From JBFKOL01 sp041628815 (lineage in GTDB: Bacteria > Bacteroidota > Bacteroidia > Chitinophagales > Saprospiraceae): a stretch of DNA of 13,142 nucleotides. Of the stretch, positions 1-9,400 are shown piece by piece; position 1 is the stretch's first letter; each line of letters begins with the position of its first letter. Under the pieces are notes generated by a model, which made no database searches, had not been told where the DNA came from, and saw nothing but the letters and a program-made list of their open reading frames with translations. The stretch covers positions 1 through 13,142 of the forward strand of contig JBFKOL010000095.1 of the NCBI GenBank assembly GCA_041628815.1, read 5' to 3'. The position numbers and the translations under genes are program-made.

Positions 1-1791
1 GCCGCAGGAATCGACAAAGTAGAGCCTCCATTTTGGTGGTCTGGAATGCAACACCCCCAACTTCAGTTATTGATTCACGGTGACAATATTGCCCATTTAG
101 ATGTACATACAGCGCATCAAGATCTTATCATTTTATACACACATAGGGGTCCTAGTAATAATTACCTTTTCGTCGATCTCGATTTATCACAGGCTTCTCC
201 GGGCATCTACGTGCTGGATCTTATCGACGGCGAAGAAATCATCGAACAAATCACCTATGAGTTAAAGAAACGGTCAGGTGATTTATTCTCCAAAAAGGGC
301 TTCGATAGTTCGGATGTGCTCTATCTGATCACACCGGATCGATTTGCCAACGGCGATCCAGCCAATGATGAGGTAGCCGGATTACGTGAAGGATTGAACC
401 GTAGTGAACCCTATGGGCGCCACGGTGGTGATATCCGAGGCATCATCAACCATCTCGATTACATCAAGGATTTGGGGTTTACAGCCATATGGTTGAATCC
501 CGTTCTCGAGAACGACCAGGATCAATGGTCGTACCACGGATATGCCACAACAGATTATTACAAGGTGGATCCACGATTTGGCTCCAACGAAGAATATCTC
601 GAGCTAAGTCGTAGAGCCGAGGCTATGGGTATAAAGTTGATCATGGATATGATCGAAAATCATTGTGGGTCCAGGCATTGGTGGATGGAGGATTTCCCGT
701 TTCCAGACTGGGTAAATTTCCAGGATATGCCATACCAAGGTACCAACCACCGGAAATCTACGCTTCATGATCCTTATGTATCGAAAATTGACCGTACACT
801 CATGACGGATGGATGGTTTGTCCCTGCCATGCCAGACCTCAATCAACGAAATCCATTTATGGCTCAATATCTTATACAAAACTCCATATGGTGGATTGAG
901 TATGCTCGCCTGTCAGGCATACGGCAAGACACCTACTCTTATCCTGACCGGGATTTTATGTCGGAGTGGACTTGCAGAATTATGCAAGAGTATCCTTACT
1001 TCAATATAGTCGCCGAGGAGTGGACGGAAAATATACCTACCATTGCCTATTGGCTGAAGGACAAGGTTAACCACGATGGATACACTTCTTGTTTGCCTTC
1101 GGCTATGGACTTTCCATTAAATGCAGTTCTGGCAAAAAGTATGATGGAGGAAGAAGGATGGAATACCGGTTTCAGGAGAATTTATGAAATACTGGCCAAC
1201 GATTTTCTTTATCCACACCCTGAGGATCTAGTAATATTCCCAGATAACCATGACATGAGCCGAATATTCACTCAGGTAAATGAAAATATCAATGCGTTTA
1301 AAATGTCCGTTACTTTCATTGCAACCATGCGCGGAACTCCTCAATTCTATTACGGCACAGAGATTTTGATGAACAACCCCGGTACAACCTCGCACGGTGT
1401 TATCCGGTCTGACTTCCCCGGAGGATGGCCAGGAGACGAAGTAAATGCCTTCACGGGAAAAGGAATGCACGAAAAAGCACTTGAAACACAGCAGTTCTTT
1501 CAAAAAATCCTGACGTGGCGTAAAAATGCGTCAGCCCTGCACCATGGTAAACTTATGCATTTCATTCCTGAGGAAGGTATCTACGTTTATTTCCGGTATA
1601 GCGATGATCATAAAGTGATGGTCATTCTCAACAAGAATACAGACCCCTTTCGCCTTGGACTCGACCGTTTCAAGGAGATTTTGGGCGAGGCAAGCCAAGG
1701 AACAGATATTCTGACGGGAAAAGCGTTATCCCTGGTGAATGAAATAGAACTGCCCGCTGATCCAGTTTTCATCATAGATATTAATCCATGA
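1..1791 (+). CDS. Neopullulanase/cyclomaltodextrinase-like GH13 glycosidase (SusA-like), 5' partial
   Basis: Predicted to hydrolyse α-1,4 (and possibly α-1,6) links in malto-oligosaccharides, cyclodextrins or pullulan. The frame is open from base 1. The 15 codons before the first ATG (46) read AAGIDKVEPPFWWSG, the conserved start of the cyclomaltodextrinase N-terminal domain, so ATG46 is internal and the true start with any export signal lies upstream. Counting from ATG46, the N-domain covers about 1-80 and the (β/α)8 barrel about 85-500. The GH13 regions are intact: DMIENH 201-206, GIRQD with nucleophile D295, AEEW with acid/base E324, and NHD with D403. The usual Gly before the acid/base is Ala. 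Region V is MPDLN (262-266), as in enzymes intermediate between the neopullulanase and oligo-1,6-glucosidase groups. The last ~80 residues look like the cyclomaltodextrinase C-terminal β-domain. The stop overlaps the next gene's ATG, implying coupled translation with the secreted amylase. The GH13 assignment is certain; exact substrate and location (probably periplasmic) are inferred. Confidence 0.95.
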   Translation, partial: AAGIDKVEPPFWWSGMQHPQLQLLIHGDNIAHLDVHTAHQDLIILYTHRGPSNNYLFVDLDLSQASPGIYVLDLIDGEEIIEQITYELKKRSGDLFSKKGFDSSDVLYLITPDRFANGDPANDEVAGLREGLNRSEPYGRHGGDIRGIINHLDYIKDLGFTAIWLNPVLENDQDQWSYHGYATTDYYKVDPRFGSNEEYLELSRRAEAMGIKLIMDMIENHCGSRHWWMEDFPFPDWVNFQDMPYQGTNHRKSTLHDPYVSKIDRTLMTDGWFVPAMPDLNQRNPFMAQYLIQNSIWWIEYARLSGIRQDTYSYPDRDFMSEWTCRIMQEYPYFNIVAEEWTENIPTIAYWLKDKVNHDGYTSCLPSAMDFPLNAVLAKSMMEEEGWNTGFRRIYEILANDFLYPHPEDLVIFPDNHDMSRIFTQVNENINAFKMSVTFIATMRGTPQFYYGTEILMNNPGTTSHGVIRSDFPGGWPGDEVNAFTGKGMHEKALETQQFFQKILTWRKNASALHHGKLMHFIPEEGIYVYFRYSDDHKVMVILNKNTDPFRLGLDRFKEILGEASQGTDILTGKALSLVNEIELPADPVFIIDINP

Positions 1792-4238
1792 ATAAATCTT
1801 CGAGGTTTCTCCTCATTTGGCTGGCATCTTCTTTTGTTGGATCCATTATTTTCGGACAAAGTGTAGAGATCCTTTTCCAGGTTAATATGAACTACCGTAT
1901 CGACCAGGGCATGTTCAATCCATCGTTCCAATTTGTAGATGTGGCCGGTTCTTTTAATGGTTGGGATGGAACCGAACACCGACTCAGCGACTCGAATCAA
2001 GATGGTATCTATGAGAGAGTGATTCCCGGTTTTATCATTGGAGAAAGCATCGAATTCAAATTTCGCATTGACGGAAAATGGGACGGCAGGGAAGAATTCC
2101 CAGGTGGTGGACCTAACCGCAGCTACCTTGTAGTAGATACCGAAAATGTTATCGATGTATGGTACAATAACGAAATACCTCCAGGTGAAGGGTTTCAAGC
2201 TGACTTCACTGCTTCGACCAGGTCATTTTACAGCGGAGGAGTAGTAGAGTTTGTCAACACAACAGCAGGGGAATTTCAAGAAACAACATGGCATATTGAA
2301 GGGGGTAAGCCTTCGGTGTCCATGCAAGACCGGCCCAAAATATATTACGACAGGCCTGGCCTTTACGATGTAACACTCATCGTTTCTGATGGGCAATTTT
2401 CAGATACAATTGTAAGGCCTGATTATATCGAAGTCAAGGAGCGCAATTTATCAAACCACTCATGGTGGAATGAAGCAGTTTTTTATGAAATATTTGTCAG
2501 GAGCTTTCAGGACAGCGATGGAGATGGAATTGGCGACATTCAAGGGCTCATAGATCGTCTTGATTACCTGAATGATGGTGATCCGGAAACCAGCGAAGAC
2601 CTGGGTATCACAGGAATATGGCTCATGCCTGTGAATCCCTCTCCCAGTTACCACGGATACGATGTGACCAATTATTTCGATGTAAATTCAGATTACGGTA
2701 GCCTTGATGATTTCAAAAGGCTTGTGTCTGAAGCTCACCAGCGTGGTATTCGGATCATCGTAGATTTCGTGATGAATCACACCTCACGTGATCATCCATG
2801 GTTTGTGGAGTCATCTCAAGGCGCCTCTGCAGCAAGAAGGAATTGGTACCGTTGGGAAGGCCTAAAACCAGCACAGACGGGTCCATGGGGCCAAAACGTT
2901 TGGCATCAGCATCCCACCGGGTTCTATTACGGGCTATTCTGGGACGGTATGCCAGACCTGAATTACAATGAACCTGCAGTGACGGAGGTCATGCTGGAAG
3001 CGGCAGAGTTTTGGCTAAACGATGTAGGTATCGATGGATTCAGGTTGGATGCGGTTAAATACATTATCGAAGAAGATGATGTGCTTGAAGATAGCGAAGA
3101 GACCATACTTTTTTGGCAATTATACCAGGATGCAGTCAAACAAATGAAGAATGATGCTTTCTCCGTGGGAGAAGCATGGACAAGTACCAACAGGGTATTG
3201 TTGTATGTCGATAATGACGGACTCGATATGTGCTTTGAGTTTGATTTGGCGGGATCCATCATCAGAAGTGTGAATGGTCAAAATGCCAGTGAAGTTTCTA
3301 AACAAATTCAAGAGGTTTACAACCTATACCCACATCTTCAGTATGGCACGTTCCTCACCAACCACGACATGAACAGGGTTTTCAATGAATTGGACGCTTC
3401 CTTTGAAAAAAATAAAACGGCTGCTGCCATTTACCTTACACTGCCCGGGACACCTTTCCTGTATTATGGTGAAGAAATAGGAATGCGAGGCCTCAAACCC
3501 GATGAATTCATCCGCAGACCCATGCAATGGACCACTGGTTCAGGAGCCGGATTTACCACTGGAAGTCCATGGATAGCCCTGAACTCAGATTACCCTACCG
3601 TAAACGTCTCCAACCAGCAAAATCAATCAGGATCCCTGTGGCGATTTTATAATCAAATGATTCATCTGAGAAATGACAACAAGGCTTTAAGCATTGGTGC
3701 ATATCTTCCCGTACTATTCGAAGACTCCCGCATTTTAGGATTCAAAAGAAAACACGATGACAGCGAGGTAATGGTGTTCATTAATCTGAGCGATCAATCC
3801 ATCTCAGGAACCGGCTTTGATCTCAGTATAGCAGGATATCTCCCTGGTGACAATAGGTTCACCAATTTGATGACAGGAGAAGATCGGACTTTTTTTGTGA
3901 CGGATCAAGGTAAATCTTCCATTGATATTGCTTCCCGAGAAATCATAGTACTGGATTTATTGAAGTCTACATCAGTCATCGATCCGACTATGAGCACATT
4001 GGACCTCACCGTGAGTCCAAATCCAGTTTCCAACAAATTGATACTCAGCAGTCAAGTTAGCACCAGCAAAGAGGACACCTTCAGAATCATAGATATAAAT
4101 GGGCGTATCAGGGCCAGTGGGGACATCCCTCAAAATCATTGTTGGGATGTTTCAACCATCGAATCGGGAATCTACTTTTTGCAAATCATCAACGATAGAA
4201 GTATCCATTCCGCGAGCTTCATTATTGAAAAGCATTAA
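1788..4238 (+). CDS. Secreted multidomain GH13 α-amylase with PKD domain and T9SS type-A sorting domain
   Basis: Predicted endo-acting α-1,4-glucan hydrolase, exported by the Sec system and then moved to the cell surface or medium by type IX secretion. Residues 1-24 form a signal peptide (charged start, hydrophobic 8-22, cleavage near FGQ). Residues 25-130 resemble a CBM20/CBM48-type starch-binding fold (VAGSFNGW, FKFRIDGKW). Residues 135-217 look like a PKD domain. The catalytic barrel runs from about 225 to 640: a metal-site motif DSDGDGIGD (242-250), DFVMNH (326-331), GFRLD with nucleophile D421, GEAW with acid/base E462, NHD with D527, and MPDLN (388-392), which fits the intermediate GH13_36-like group. 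A β-sandwich follows, then a T9SS tail at about 735-816 (LDLTVSPNPVSNKL ... ESGIYFLQI). The start codon shares ATGA with the upstream neopullulanase-like stop and has no Shine-Dalgarno sequence, so translation is probably coupled. The protein is complete. Product specificity cannot be read from sequence. Confidence 0.95.
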   Translation: MNKSSRFLLIWLASSFVGSIIFGQSVEILFQVNMNYRIDQGMFNPSFQFVDVAGSFNGWDGTEHRLSDSNQDGIYERVIPGFIIGESIEFKFRIDGKWDGREEFPGGGPNRSYLVVDTENVIDVWYNNEIPPGEGFQADFTASTRSFYSGGVVEFVNTTAGEFQETTWHIEGGKPSVSMQDRPKIYYDRPGLYDVTLIVSDGQFSDTIVRPDYIEVKERNLSNHSWWNEAVFYEIFVRSFQDSDGDGIGDIQGLIDRLDYLNDGDPETSEDLGITGIWLMPVNPSPSYHGYDVTNYFDVNSDYGSLDDFKRLVSEAHQRGIRIIVDFVMNHTSRDHPWFVESSQGASAARRNWYRWEGLKPAQTGPWGQNVWHQHPTGFYYGLFWDGMPDLNYNEPAVTEVMLEAAEFWLNDVGIDGFRLDAVKYIIEEDDVLEDSEETILFWQLYQDAVKQMKNDAFSVGEAWTSTNRVLLYVDNDGLDMCFEFDLAGSIIRSVNGQNASEVSKQIQEVYNLYPHLQYGTFLTNHDMNRVFNELDASFEKNKTAAAIYLTLPGTPFLYYGEEIGMRGLKPDEFIRRPMQWTTGSGAGFTTGSPWIALNSDYPTVNVSNQQNQSGSLWRFYNQMIHLRNDNKALSIGAYLPVLFEDSRILGFKRKHDDSEVMVFINLSDQSISGTGFDLSIAGYLPGDNRFTNLMTGEDRTFFVTDQGKSSIDIASREIIVLDLLKSTSVIDPTMSTLDLTVSPNPVSNKLILSSQVSTSKEDTFRIIDINGRIRASGDIPQNHCWDVSTIESGIYFLQIINDRSIHSASFIIEKH

Positions 4239-4242
4239 CCAA

Positions 4243-5337
4243 CTACGCGGTATACCCAAGTTTCTCAAAACCAAAATTCCACTCCCTACCTACACGCTTT
4301 TTTAGCCTGTCATCAAGAACATGGATATTTTTCTTGTAGGATCTTACCTGGTCGATGTATGCCTGCATATTATCCCTGGCTACCGGATCCAGGTTGATGT
4401 CAAATGTCCTGTAAATATTTTTGATTGCTGCCATAGGATCTTTTTCAAAATCTTCAAATTTCACTTCAACGAGCTGATCTTTAGGAATTTCAGATCGCGT
4501 ATTAAAATAGCGTTTCATGACTTTTTTGTAGTAGTAGATAATCTTGTCATTTACCTGTTCATCACTGAAGTCGTGAAGAAATTGCGTTGTAACGACCCGG
4601 TCATACATCAGCTTGGTAGACGGAAATATATCGTAGGGATTCCTGTATATATGGATGAAGCGTGCCCTGGGAAAAATTTCCATCAGTTCACGTACGCGTC
4701 CTGTATTATGTGGATTCTTGATCAACAGCCATTTCCCTGGATGAACTACCGAAATTCTTTTCATAAGATACTTATACGCTTTTTTCCAGAGATGTTTTTC
4801 TCTTCCACTTGTTCCTTCGAAGACTGCATATTTCTTGAAAAATGCCTCGTTTGAAGGAAAAAAGAAACTGTGACTTGCACTGCGAAGCGAACGGGTCGCT
4901 AGTGGATTCTCTTCTTCGGTAGGCAATGTCATTTGAAGCTCAATGTTATCCTGCGGCCGTCTTTGGGGCATCAAGGGAGTAAGTGTTTTTCTCAACCAGC
5001 TACCTCCTGCCAAGGCCAAGTTGGGAAAAAAGGCATTGTAATAATCCAGAAACCCAAACTGTGGGTCTTTTGCCATCAGATAGTGAAGAAAGGTAGTTCC
5101 ACTACGCCAGTGACCAATAATGAAAACAGGGTCTTTGAGAGGAGCTGTCTTTCTGAGACGAAGAAAAACGATGAAGTCGTTGATCCATTGAAAAGGCAGG
5201 GAAACAATTGCCAGCAATGTAATGACGAGTGCTCTTGGCACTTCGCGCAATCCTACGCCCCTGTTCATCAACAATAGCCTGAACCACATCATAGGCCTGC
5301 AAAACCAATACTGGTGAACCAACCCCTTTTTAATCAC
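4243..5337 (-). CDS. PAPS-dependent sulfotransferase family protein (Sulfotransfer_3-like)
   Basis: Predicted to transfer sulfate from PAPS to a hydroxyl or amine of an unidentified acceptor. The 5'-phosphosulfate loop is GHWRSGTT (75-82), after the β-strand DPVFII. The 3'-phosphate site is RNPYDIFPS (232-240), with the conserved Arg and Ser. A hydrophobic stretch at about 36-59 may be a membrane anchor or re-entrant helix before the catalytic domain, and the N-terminus is basic. The length of 364 residues fits the bacterial family. The start is a GTG at 5335-5337, inside the end of the upstream α/β-hydrolase gene (8-base overlap, different frame). Two ATG codons at residues 16-17 are possible later starts, but the GTG gives the normal operon overlap. 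The 3' end converges on the amylase with only 4 bases between stop codons, leaving no room for separate terminators. Family is clear; acceptor is unknown. Confidence 0.9.
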   Translation of the reverse strand: MIKKGLVHQYWFCRPMMWFRLLLMNRGVGLREVPRALVITLLAIVSLPFQWINDFIVFLRLRKTAPLKDPVFIIGHWRSGTTFLHYLMAKDPQFGFLDYYNAFFPNLALAGGSWLRKTLTPLMPQRRPQDNIELQMTLPTEEENPLATRSLRSASHSFFFPSNEAFFKKYAVFEGTSGREKHLWKKAYKYLMKRISVVHPGKWLLIKNPHNTGRVRELMEIFPRARFIHIYRNPYDIFPSTKLMYDRVVTTQFLHDFSDEQVNDKIIYYYKKVMKRYFNTRSEIPKDQLVEVKFEDFEKDPMAAIKNIYRTFDINLDPVARDNMQAYIDQVRSYKKNIHVLDDRLKKRVGREWNFGFEKLGYTA

Positions 5338-6394
5338 TATCTACCTGACTTGCTTTACTAAAATCTTCACCCTTCCTGAAAATACTGAACATGGCTTCGT
5401 GCACTTGTTTTGTATACATCGGCGGAATATCGTGACCCATTCCATCAATGTACAGTGTGTCCACATTGGGAATCATGGATGCATATTTGGGTGCATGTTC
5501 AAATGGTATCAAAGGGTCATCCTTGCCATGTATTACCAGTGTTGGAATTTTGATCAATGGAAGTAACTCATATCGCGAACCTGACTTTTCAATTGCTGCA
5601 GTGTGCTGATCACCGACGCGCGGGTTAAACCCCCGTCTATCTCTTATTTCAAATAATGTTCTGTTCACTACCTTCTCTATATCAACGGTATAAGGTCCAT
5701 CACCGCTGAGAAGTTCTGCCATGGCGACGTGAAATCGGATCACATTGGGCTCGTTCTGAACAATGAGATATCTGACACCCAATTTCTGCATATCGCCGAT
5801 GAAGTCTTGAGGTACGGGGGGCAATTCCGGATCATTGATATTTCCCGAAGACATTATGGAAGTGAGGCTAAGCACTCTTTCCGGGTGTTCGGCGGCCATC
5901 AATTGGGCAATCATTCCACCCATTGAAGCTCCAACTATATGTGCTTTCTCAATTACCAGGTCATCCAAAATAGCCAAAGCATCATCTACCATATCCGAAA
6001 GGTCGTATGCATTATCTTCATCCCAGTTTTCTATCCAGTCTGAAAGACCCGTACCCCGGTTGTCATACCTTATCACATGGTAACCAGAGTCAACAAGTGG
6101 TTGACAAAAGTAATTGGACCAGTTGATGCCGGTTGTACTGTGCCCCATGATCAATAGCACGGTACCATTGCTCGAGATCCCCGGGGCAATATGTTCGTAC
6201 CAGATATCAATACCGTCGTTATTGATTACATCGGTCTCGCCCAGGTAAATACCTGCAGGTTCTTTATCCAGTTGAGCAGTGATTTCTTCCTGGGTGCGCT
6301 TGGGCAGGTCGGGTGCTGATCCGACCCATCGGGCTGCAAGGAACAATACTATCAATAAGACTCCCATAAAAGTCCACAATATGCGATTCTTCAT
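5330..6394 (-). CDS. Membrane-anchored α/β-hydrolase (RdmC/methylesterase-like fold family)
   Basis: Predicted serine hydrolase acting on an ester or related bond. Residues 5-22 form one hydrophobic segment after MKNR. The following residues (VGSAPDL) do not make a convincing signal-peptidase site, so an uncleaved signal anchor exposing the enzyme to the periplasm is likely. The α/β-hydrolase core starts around 55: oxyanion region IMGHSTTG (82-89), DNRGTGLSD (111-119), nucleophile elbow GASMGG with S157, acid HGKDDPLIP with D292 or D293, and base GMGHDIP with H321. The complete triad argues for an active enzyme. The core pattern resembles aclacinomycin methylesterase-like hydrolases, but that is weak evidence for substrate. 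It is the first gene of a two-gene unit; its TAA lies inside the sulfotransferase start region. A near-consensus promoter -7 element sits 18 bases upstream of the ATG. 354 residues, complete. Confidence 0.9.
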   Translation of the reverse strand: MKNRILWTFMGVLLIVLFLAARWVGSAPDLPKRTQEEITAQLDKEPAGIYLGETDVINNDGIDIWYEHIAPGISSNGTVLLIMGHSTTGINWSNYFCQPLVDSGYHVIRYDNRGTGLSDWIENWDEDNAYDLSDMVDDALAILDDLVIEKAHIVGASMGGMIAQLMAAEHPERVLSLTSIMSSGNINDPELPPVPQDFIGDMQKLGVRYLIVQNEPNVIRFHVAMAELLSGDGPYTVDIEKVVNRTLFEIRDRRGFNPRVGDQHTAAIEKSGSRYELLPLIKIPTLVIHGKDDPLIPFEHAPKYASMIPNVDTLYIDGMGHDIPPMYTKQVHEAMFSIFRKGEDFSKASQVDSD

Positions 6395-6411
6395 GCTTTA
6401 GAATTAGGGCT

Positions 6412-6419
6412 CAAAAATA
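6412..6419 (-). promoter_or_regulatory. Predicted Bacteroidota -7 element for the hydrolase/sulfotransferase unit
   Basis: Read on the minus strand this is TATTTTTG, a full match to the Bacteroidota -7 consensus TAnnTTTG. It is 18 bases from the hydrolase ATG, which would give a very short leader of about a dozen bases. No convincing TTG lies 19-21 bases upstream, so the -33 half is weak. The 104-base gap is shared with the divergent propeller-amidohydrolase gene. On that side only a poor candidate is visible (TTG at 6441-6443, TACATTCA at 6465-6472). Confidence 0.4.
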
Positions 6420-6498
6420 GATCATCTTTTTTAACAGGAATTGAATTGTCGTGTGATAAAATGCTACATTCAGAATTTCCATAGGCCAAAACTAAACC

Positions 6499-9400
6499 GT
6501 GGACCGAACATCTAAAAACTCCTTAATTGTTTCCTTGATATCGTCATTTTTAATGTTGGCACTTTTAGATTGCCGTGTTCCAATCGAAAGCCCACACAGA
6601 GAAATATCCCTGGATGAAGGCACCAATATGTCCATAGCTCTCTCTCCTGATGGCAGATATTTGATTACTGATGTTCTTGGCAGACTCTGGAAAATACCCG
6701 TCAAAGGTGGCAAAGCACTCCCCCTCACCAATGAATATGGAAACGCTAGACAACCTTCATGGTCACCGGAGGGAAATGCCCTCGCTTTTCAGGCATATTG
6801 GGAGGGGAACTGGCACATCTATCGATTAGATATAGAAAATAACTCCGTCGAACGACTGACAGATGGAGCATTCGATCATAGAGAACCATATTGGTCACCG
6901 CGAGGAGAGGCCATAGTCTATTCATCTGACAGGGAAGGCAGCTACGACATATGGTTGAGATCCCTCGAAACAGGATTGACGCACCAGGTAACAAAATCTG
7001 ACTTCAATGAATACGAACCTGCCTGGGCCGTCGGATCAGATCGAATTGCCTATGTTTCAGACGACCCCAACGCTCCAGGTATCCACATGATTTCTTTGAC
7101 TGATTCAACGCATGAATATGTTATGGCAACTACGAAAGAAGTTCATGGCATCGAGTTCGACAGTGATGGTACAGGAATAAGTTATGTAGAGATGTCTTTT
7201 CAAGAATGTGCGATGAATTATATCACCGTGGCTGGGCGTGGGACTACGGTTCAACAACTTAGCGAGAATGGTGAGGATGTGTTTCCCTTTCGATTACAGT
7301 GGACAGACGACAACACTTTTATCTATGCGGCCGATGGCAAAATCAAGCGCAAAGAGCTGGATTCAAGGAATATTTCTGAAATACCTTTTGAGGTGACAGT
7401 TGCAATTCCAAATCACCACTACGAGAAAAGAAAAAGAAACTTCGATGCCCAAAAAAACATCCTTGCCAAAGGGTTGGCATGGCCGGACTTGTCTCCCGAC
7501 GCCCTTTCATTGGCTTGCGTAATGCTTGGAGATGTTTGGATTATCCACGAAAATGGTTATTCTAACAGGCTTACCCATGACAGTCATCTGGAGATGTACC
7601 CAGAATGGTCACCCGATGGAAAAAATCTGGCCTATCTCAGTGACAGAGATGGTGCTTTCCATCTGTACATACGCAACCTGGAAAGCGGAAGTGATCGAAA
7701 ATTAAGTGAATTGCCCGGAGATGTATCTGGGATAGCATGGTCACCGGAAGGCGGCCATATAGCCGTTTCGTCGGCATTTGGCCCACGCCTCGGGAAGGTA
7801 TCAGTTGTCAGCATTTCTAATGGGCATTCCCGTGACGTAACACCGTATTTGACAAGTAGCCCTGGTGCACCCTCATGGTCTCAGGACGGCAAATCCTTAG
7901 CATTTGGAATTTTGTCCCCTTATTCAACCAGATTCAGAGAAGGTGTAAATCGTATAGTTCGGTATGATTTGCAAGGGAATTTCAAAGGCGTGATAGGCAC
8001 CAATGGCGGGCTGTCATTAGGAGTAAGGGCAAAAGATGGCCCAGCCTGGTCACCTGACGGAAAGTATATGGCGATTGTTTCATCGGGTCGTCTCTTAATC
8101 TGGCAGTTGGACACAAAGGGCAATGCTGTGTCGTCTACCCGGGAGATCACAGAGAAATGGACTGATGTACCTTCATGGGATGGAAGCGGACGAAGACTGG
8201 GATATCTCTTCGGCAATGAATACAGGATCTTTGATTTGGAAACCGGGAAAAATAGAACCTTTAAAATCAAACTGTCCTGGGATCGACAAGTAGAGGATCA
8301 ACGTACGGTTATCCACTGCGGTACTCTCTTTGATGCAAAGAGCGGTTCAGTCCAAGAGATGGTCGATGTATACATCATCGGAAACCGTATTATGGGTATA
8401 CATCCTGCAGGGCAGGTTCAATTTCCTGAAGATGCTGTACATATAGATGCCCTGGAACAATTCGTCATGCCTGGAATGATTGATGTCCACGCTCACCAGG
8501 GAAGCTGGGGAGGCAAGAAAATGGGTCTGGCCTGGCTTTCCTGGGGAGTAACAAGTACACGCGATCCGGCTTCTGATCCCTACGATGCCTTAAATCGAAA
8601 AGAGGGTATGGAATCCGGAAACCTAATAAGTCCGCGGGTTTTTTTTACGGGTAGTCCCATCGATGGCAACAGAATTTACTATAGCGGCGCTTCCACACAT
8701 AGCACGGAAAAGCAAGTTTTGGACCAGATTGAGAAAGCCTCACTGCTGGAATATGATATGGTGAAGACCTATGTTCGTCTTCCTGACCCACTTCAAAAAA
8801 TAGTCATCGATGCATCACATCAGATTGGATTACCCGTTTCTTCGCACGAGCTGTATCCTGCCATCTTGTTCGGTATTGATGGCGTAGAACACATTCTTGG
8901 TACAAGCAGAAGAGGTTATTCACCCAAGATGACTTATTGTGGCAACAGCTATGATGATGTAACTTCGCTTCTTGCTGCTTCTGGAGTGTCTTTTACCCCG
9001 ACTACGGGGATATATGTTTCCTATGCATACCTATTGTCGCAGGATTCTTCCATCCTGGAGGATCAAAGATTTAAGTACTTCGCCTCGCCTAATTATCTGA
9101 CAAGTGCCAAGGCCTCTTTAGATGAAGTTAGAACTGCCCCTCTTCTTTGGGAGAGGCAATTTAAAAATTCCATGGCTGCGGTATTGGATGTACATCAAAA
9201 GGGAGGAACTATCTCTGCCGGAACGGATTCACCTATTATTCCGTACGGCATGGCGCTTCATATGGAACTCAGGGCCTATGCAGCTGCTGGGATGTCCAAT
9301 TCGGACGTTTTAAAAACAGCCACTGTCAATGCTGCCAAAGCACTAGGTGTGGAAGAACAACTCGGCACCATAGAAGAAGGTAAACTTGCAGACCTCATTA

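Noticed and set aside
1608..2198. Minus-strand open frame of 196 codons across the GH13 junction
   Set aside because: It lies entirely opposite two well-supported GH13 genes; its translation has no recognisable motif or leader, and it is best explained as a shadow frame.
4249..4256. 8-base palindrome GGTATACC at the convergent junction
   Set aside because: Inside the sulfotransferase coding end; too short for a terminator stem and no T-run follows.
4321..4854. Plus-strand open frame of 177 codons
   Set aside because: Antisense to the sulfotransferase PAPS-site region; cysteine-rich, composition unlike a real protein, and no start context.
4933..5277. Plus-strand open frame of 114 codons
   Set aside because: Antisense to the sulfotransferase N-terminal half, with no domain features.
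6483..6496. 14-base exact repeat AGGCCAAAACTAAA, also at 12386-12399
   Set aside because: About one such match is expected by chance in 13 kb; it precedes one gene and overlaps the end of another, so no shared role is apparent.
7920..8270. Minus-strand open frame of 116 codons
   Set aside because: Opposite the PD40 repeats of the amidohydrolase gene, whose repeats constrain this sequence.
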